Assembly: GCA_020544305.1 (NCBI GenBank) | Contig: CP058667.1 | Coordinates: 2,108,001 to 2,172,000, forward strand | Length of the DNA stretch: 64,000 bases | Reading direction: 5' to 3' | DNA from: Staphylococcus taiwanensis | Lineage (GTDB): Bacteria > Bacillota > Bacilli > Staphylococcales > Staphylococcaceae | In this document: positions 63,562 to 64,000 of the stretch, piece by piece | How positions within the stretch are numbered: position 1 is the first letter of the stretch | How the letters are laid out: each line of letters opens with the position of its first letter | Program-made: the position numbers and the translations under genes | The notes under the pieces: generated by a model | What the model saw: the letters and a program-made list of their open reading frames with translations, nothing else | Told to the model about the DNA's origin: nothing | Databases searched by the model: none

Positions 63562-64000
63562 ATTGTGCGCCCTCCTCTTTTAACTAAATATAAAAAGTAA
63601 GGTACGCCAATAAATGAAATAATAGCGCCAACAGGTGCTTCGCCTAACATACGTGCAATCGTATCAGCTACGATCATTAACAAACCACCAGATAAAGCTG
63701 TCAGCGGTAATACTTTGGCATAATCTGTACCTACTAAAAATCTCACAATATGTGGCACCATGAGTCCGACAAACGCGATTTGTCCAACCATTGATACAGC
63801 TACACCAGCTAAAATCATGGTTAAAAGTAAACTAATCCCACGAATCAATGTAATATTCTGACCCAATCCTTTCGCCAGTGTTTCGCCCAAGTTTAATATC
63901 GTTAATTGCTTACTCATAGCAATAATGATAATAATGGCGATAATAATGACAGGCCCACTCCACATAAGTTGAGTCCAAGTTGTTCCAGAAACACCACCAG
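63558..64000 (-). CDS. fhuB: Ferric hydroxamate permease FhuB (C-terminal part, cut by window end)
   Basis: The frame is open through the window edge; about 147 C-terminal codons are visible, including AVSMVGQIAFVGLMVPHIVR, the FecCD signature. An internal ATG at 63965 is not the start. Its 5' part and fhuC lie beyond the window; the Fur box expected before fhuC is not visible. Confidence 0.93.
   Translation of the reverse strand, partial: GGVSGTTWTQLMWSGPVIIIAIIIIIAMSKQLTILNLGETLAKGLGQNITLIRGISLLLTMILAGVAVSMVGQIAFVGLMVPHIVRFLVGTDYAKVLPLTALSGGLLMIVADTIARMLGEAPVGAIISFIGVPYFLYLVKRGGRTI

Noticed and set aside
63558-63965. Complete 135-residue protein at the window end
   Set aside because: The frame stays open upstream through the window edge and matches the C-terminal part of FhuB, so it is a cut gene.

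Overview
The window is a stretch of Staphylococcus chromosome. It is AT-rich, with dense genes, Shine-Dalgarno sites that are nearly always AGGAGG-like, and a gene set characteristic of the genus: ltaS, fruRKA, norA, mgrA, uppP, sarX-rbf, graXRS-vraFG, dhaKLM and fhuBG. The order runs parallel to the S. aureus chromosome from ltaS to fhuG as I remember it. Protein sequences such as MgrA and NorA are close to, but not identical with, the S. aureus ones, so I read it as a non-aureus staphylococcus; I do not name the species. I see no prophage, plasmid, insertion sequence, CRISPR array, tRNA or rRNA.

Layout. 1-5.7 kb (minus strand): 5' part of lipoteichoic acid synthase ltaS with a long upstream region, the 5-oxoprolinase subunits pxpB/pxpC, a small membrane protein, and pabA-pabB-pabC for p-aminobenzoate. 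5.8-8.5 kb (plus): a preQ1-I riboswitch with terminator, then queC-queD-queE, then a membrane protein. 8.6-19 kb (minus): csbB-type glycosyltransferase, an aldo/keto reductase, the CorC/HlyC protein mpfA with a structured leader RNA, fruR-fruK-fruA, a YbaK deacylase, a small anchored protein and norA. 19-26 kb: a PPC-domain protein, a STAR-type repeat array inside a dispersed repeat, two membrane proteins, photolyase, an SLC13 transporter and a COG0523 metal GTPase. 26-37 kb: mgrA, cydDC, a DUF805 protein, uppP, a sigma-B-type promoter before a duplicated coiled-coil protein, UPF0178 and LOG-family genes, two acetyltransferases, a Ser/Asn-rich lipoprotein and a DUF1129 protein. 37-48 kb: DUF456, sugar-efflux MFS, LysR, DUF402, a MetE-like enzyme, cupin, YebC, sarX, rbf and a BI-1 family protein. 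48-64 kb: a LysM-CHAP wall hydrolase, pit with its DUF47 partner, vraFG/graSR/graX, an acetyltransferase, an esterase, a YkvI-like transporter, dhaKLM and fhuG/fhuB (cut by the window end).

Common threads. Many genes concern the cell envelope and its regulation: ltaS, csbB, uppP, the LysM-CHAP hydrolase, graXRS-vraFG, mgrA, sarX and rbf. Two WalR-type boxes (before ltaS and before the LysM-CHAP gene) and two sigma-B-type promoters fit that theme. Carbon control shows as cre-like sites before fruR and dhaK.

The most interesting unexplained items are the structured leader of mpfA, with a hairpin between its Shine-Dalgarno and TTG start; the palindrome-plus-promoter arrangement far upstream of ltaS; and a family of about 150-bp intergenic repeats with inverted ends, one copy of which carries five STAR-type units and others of which act as transcription terminators.
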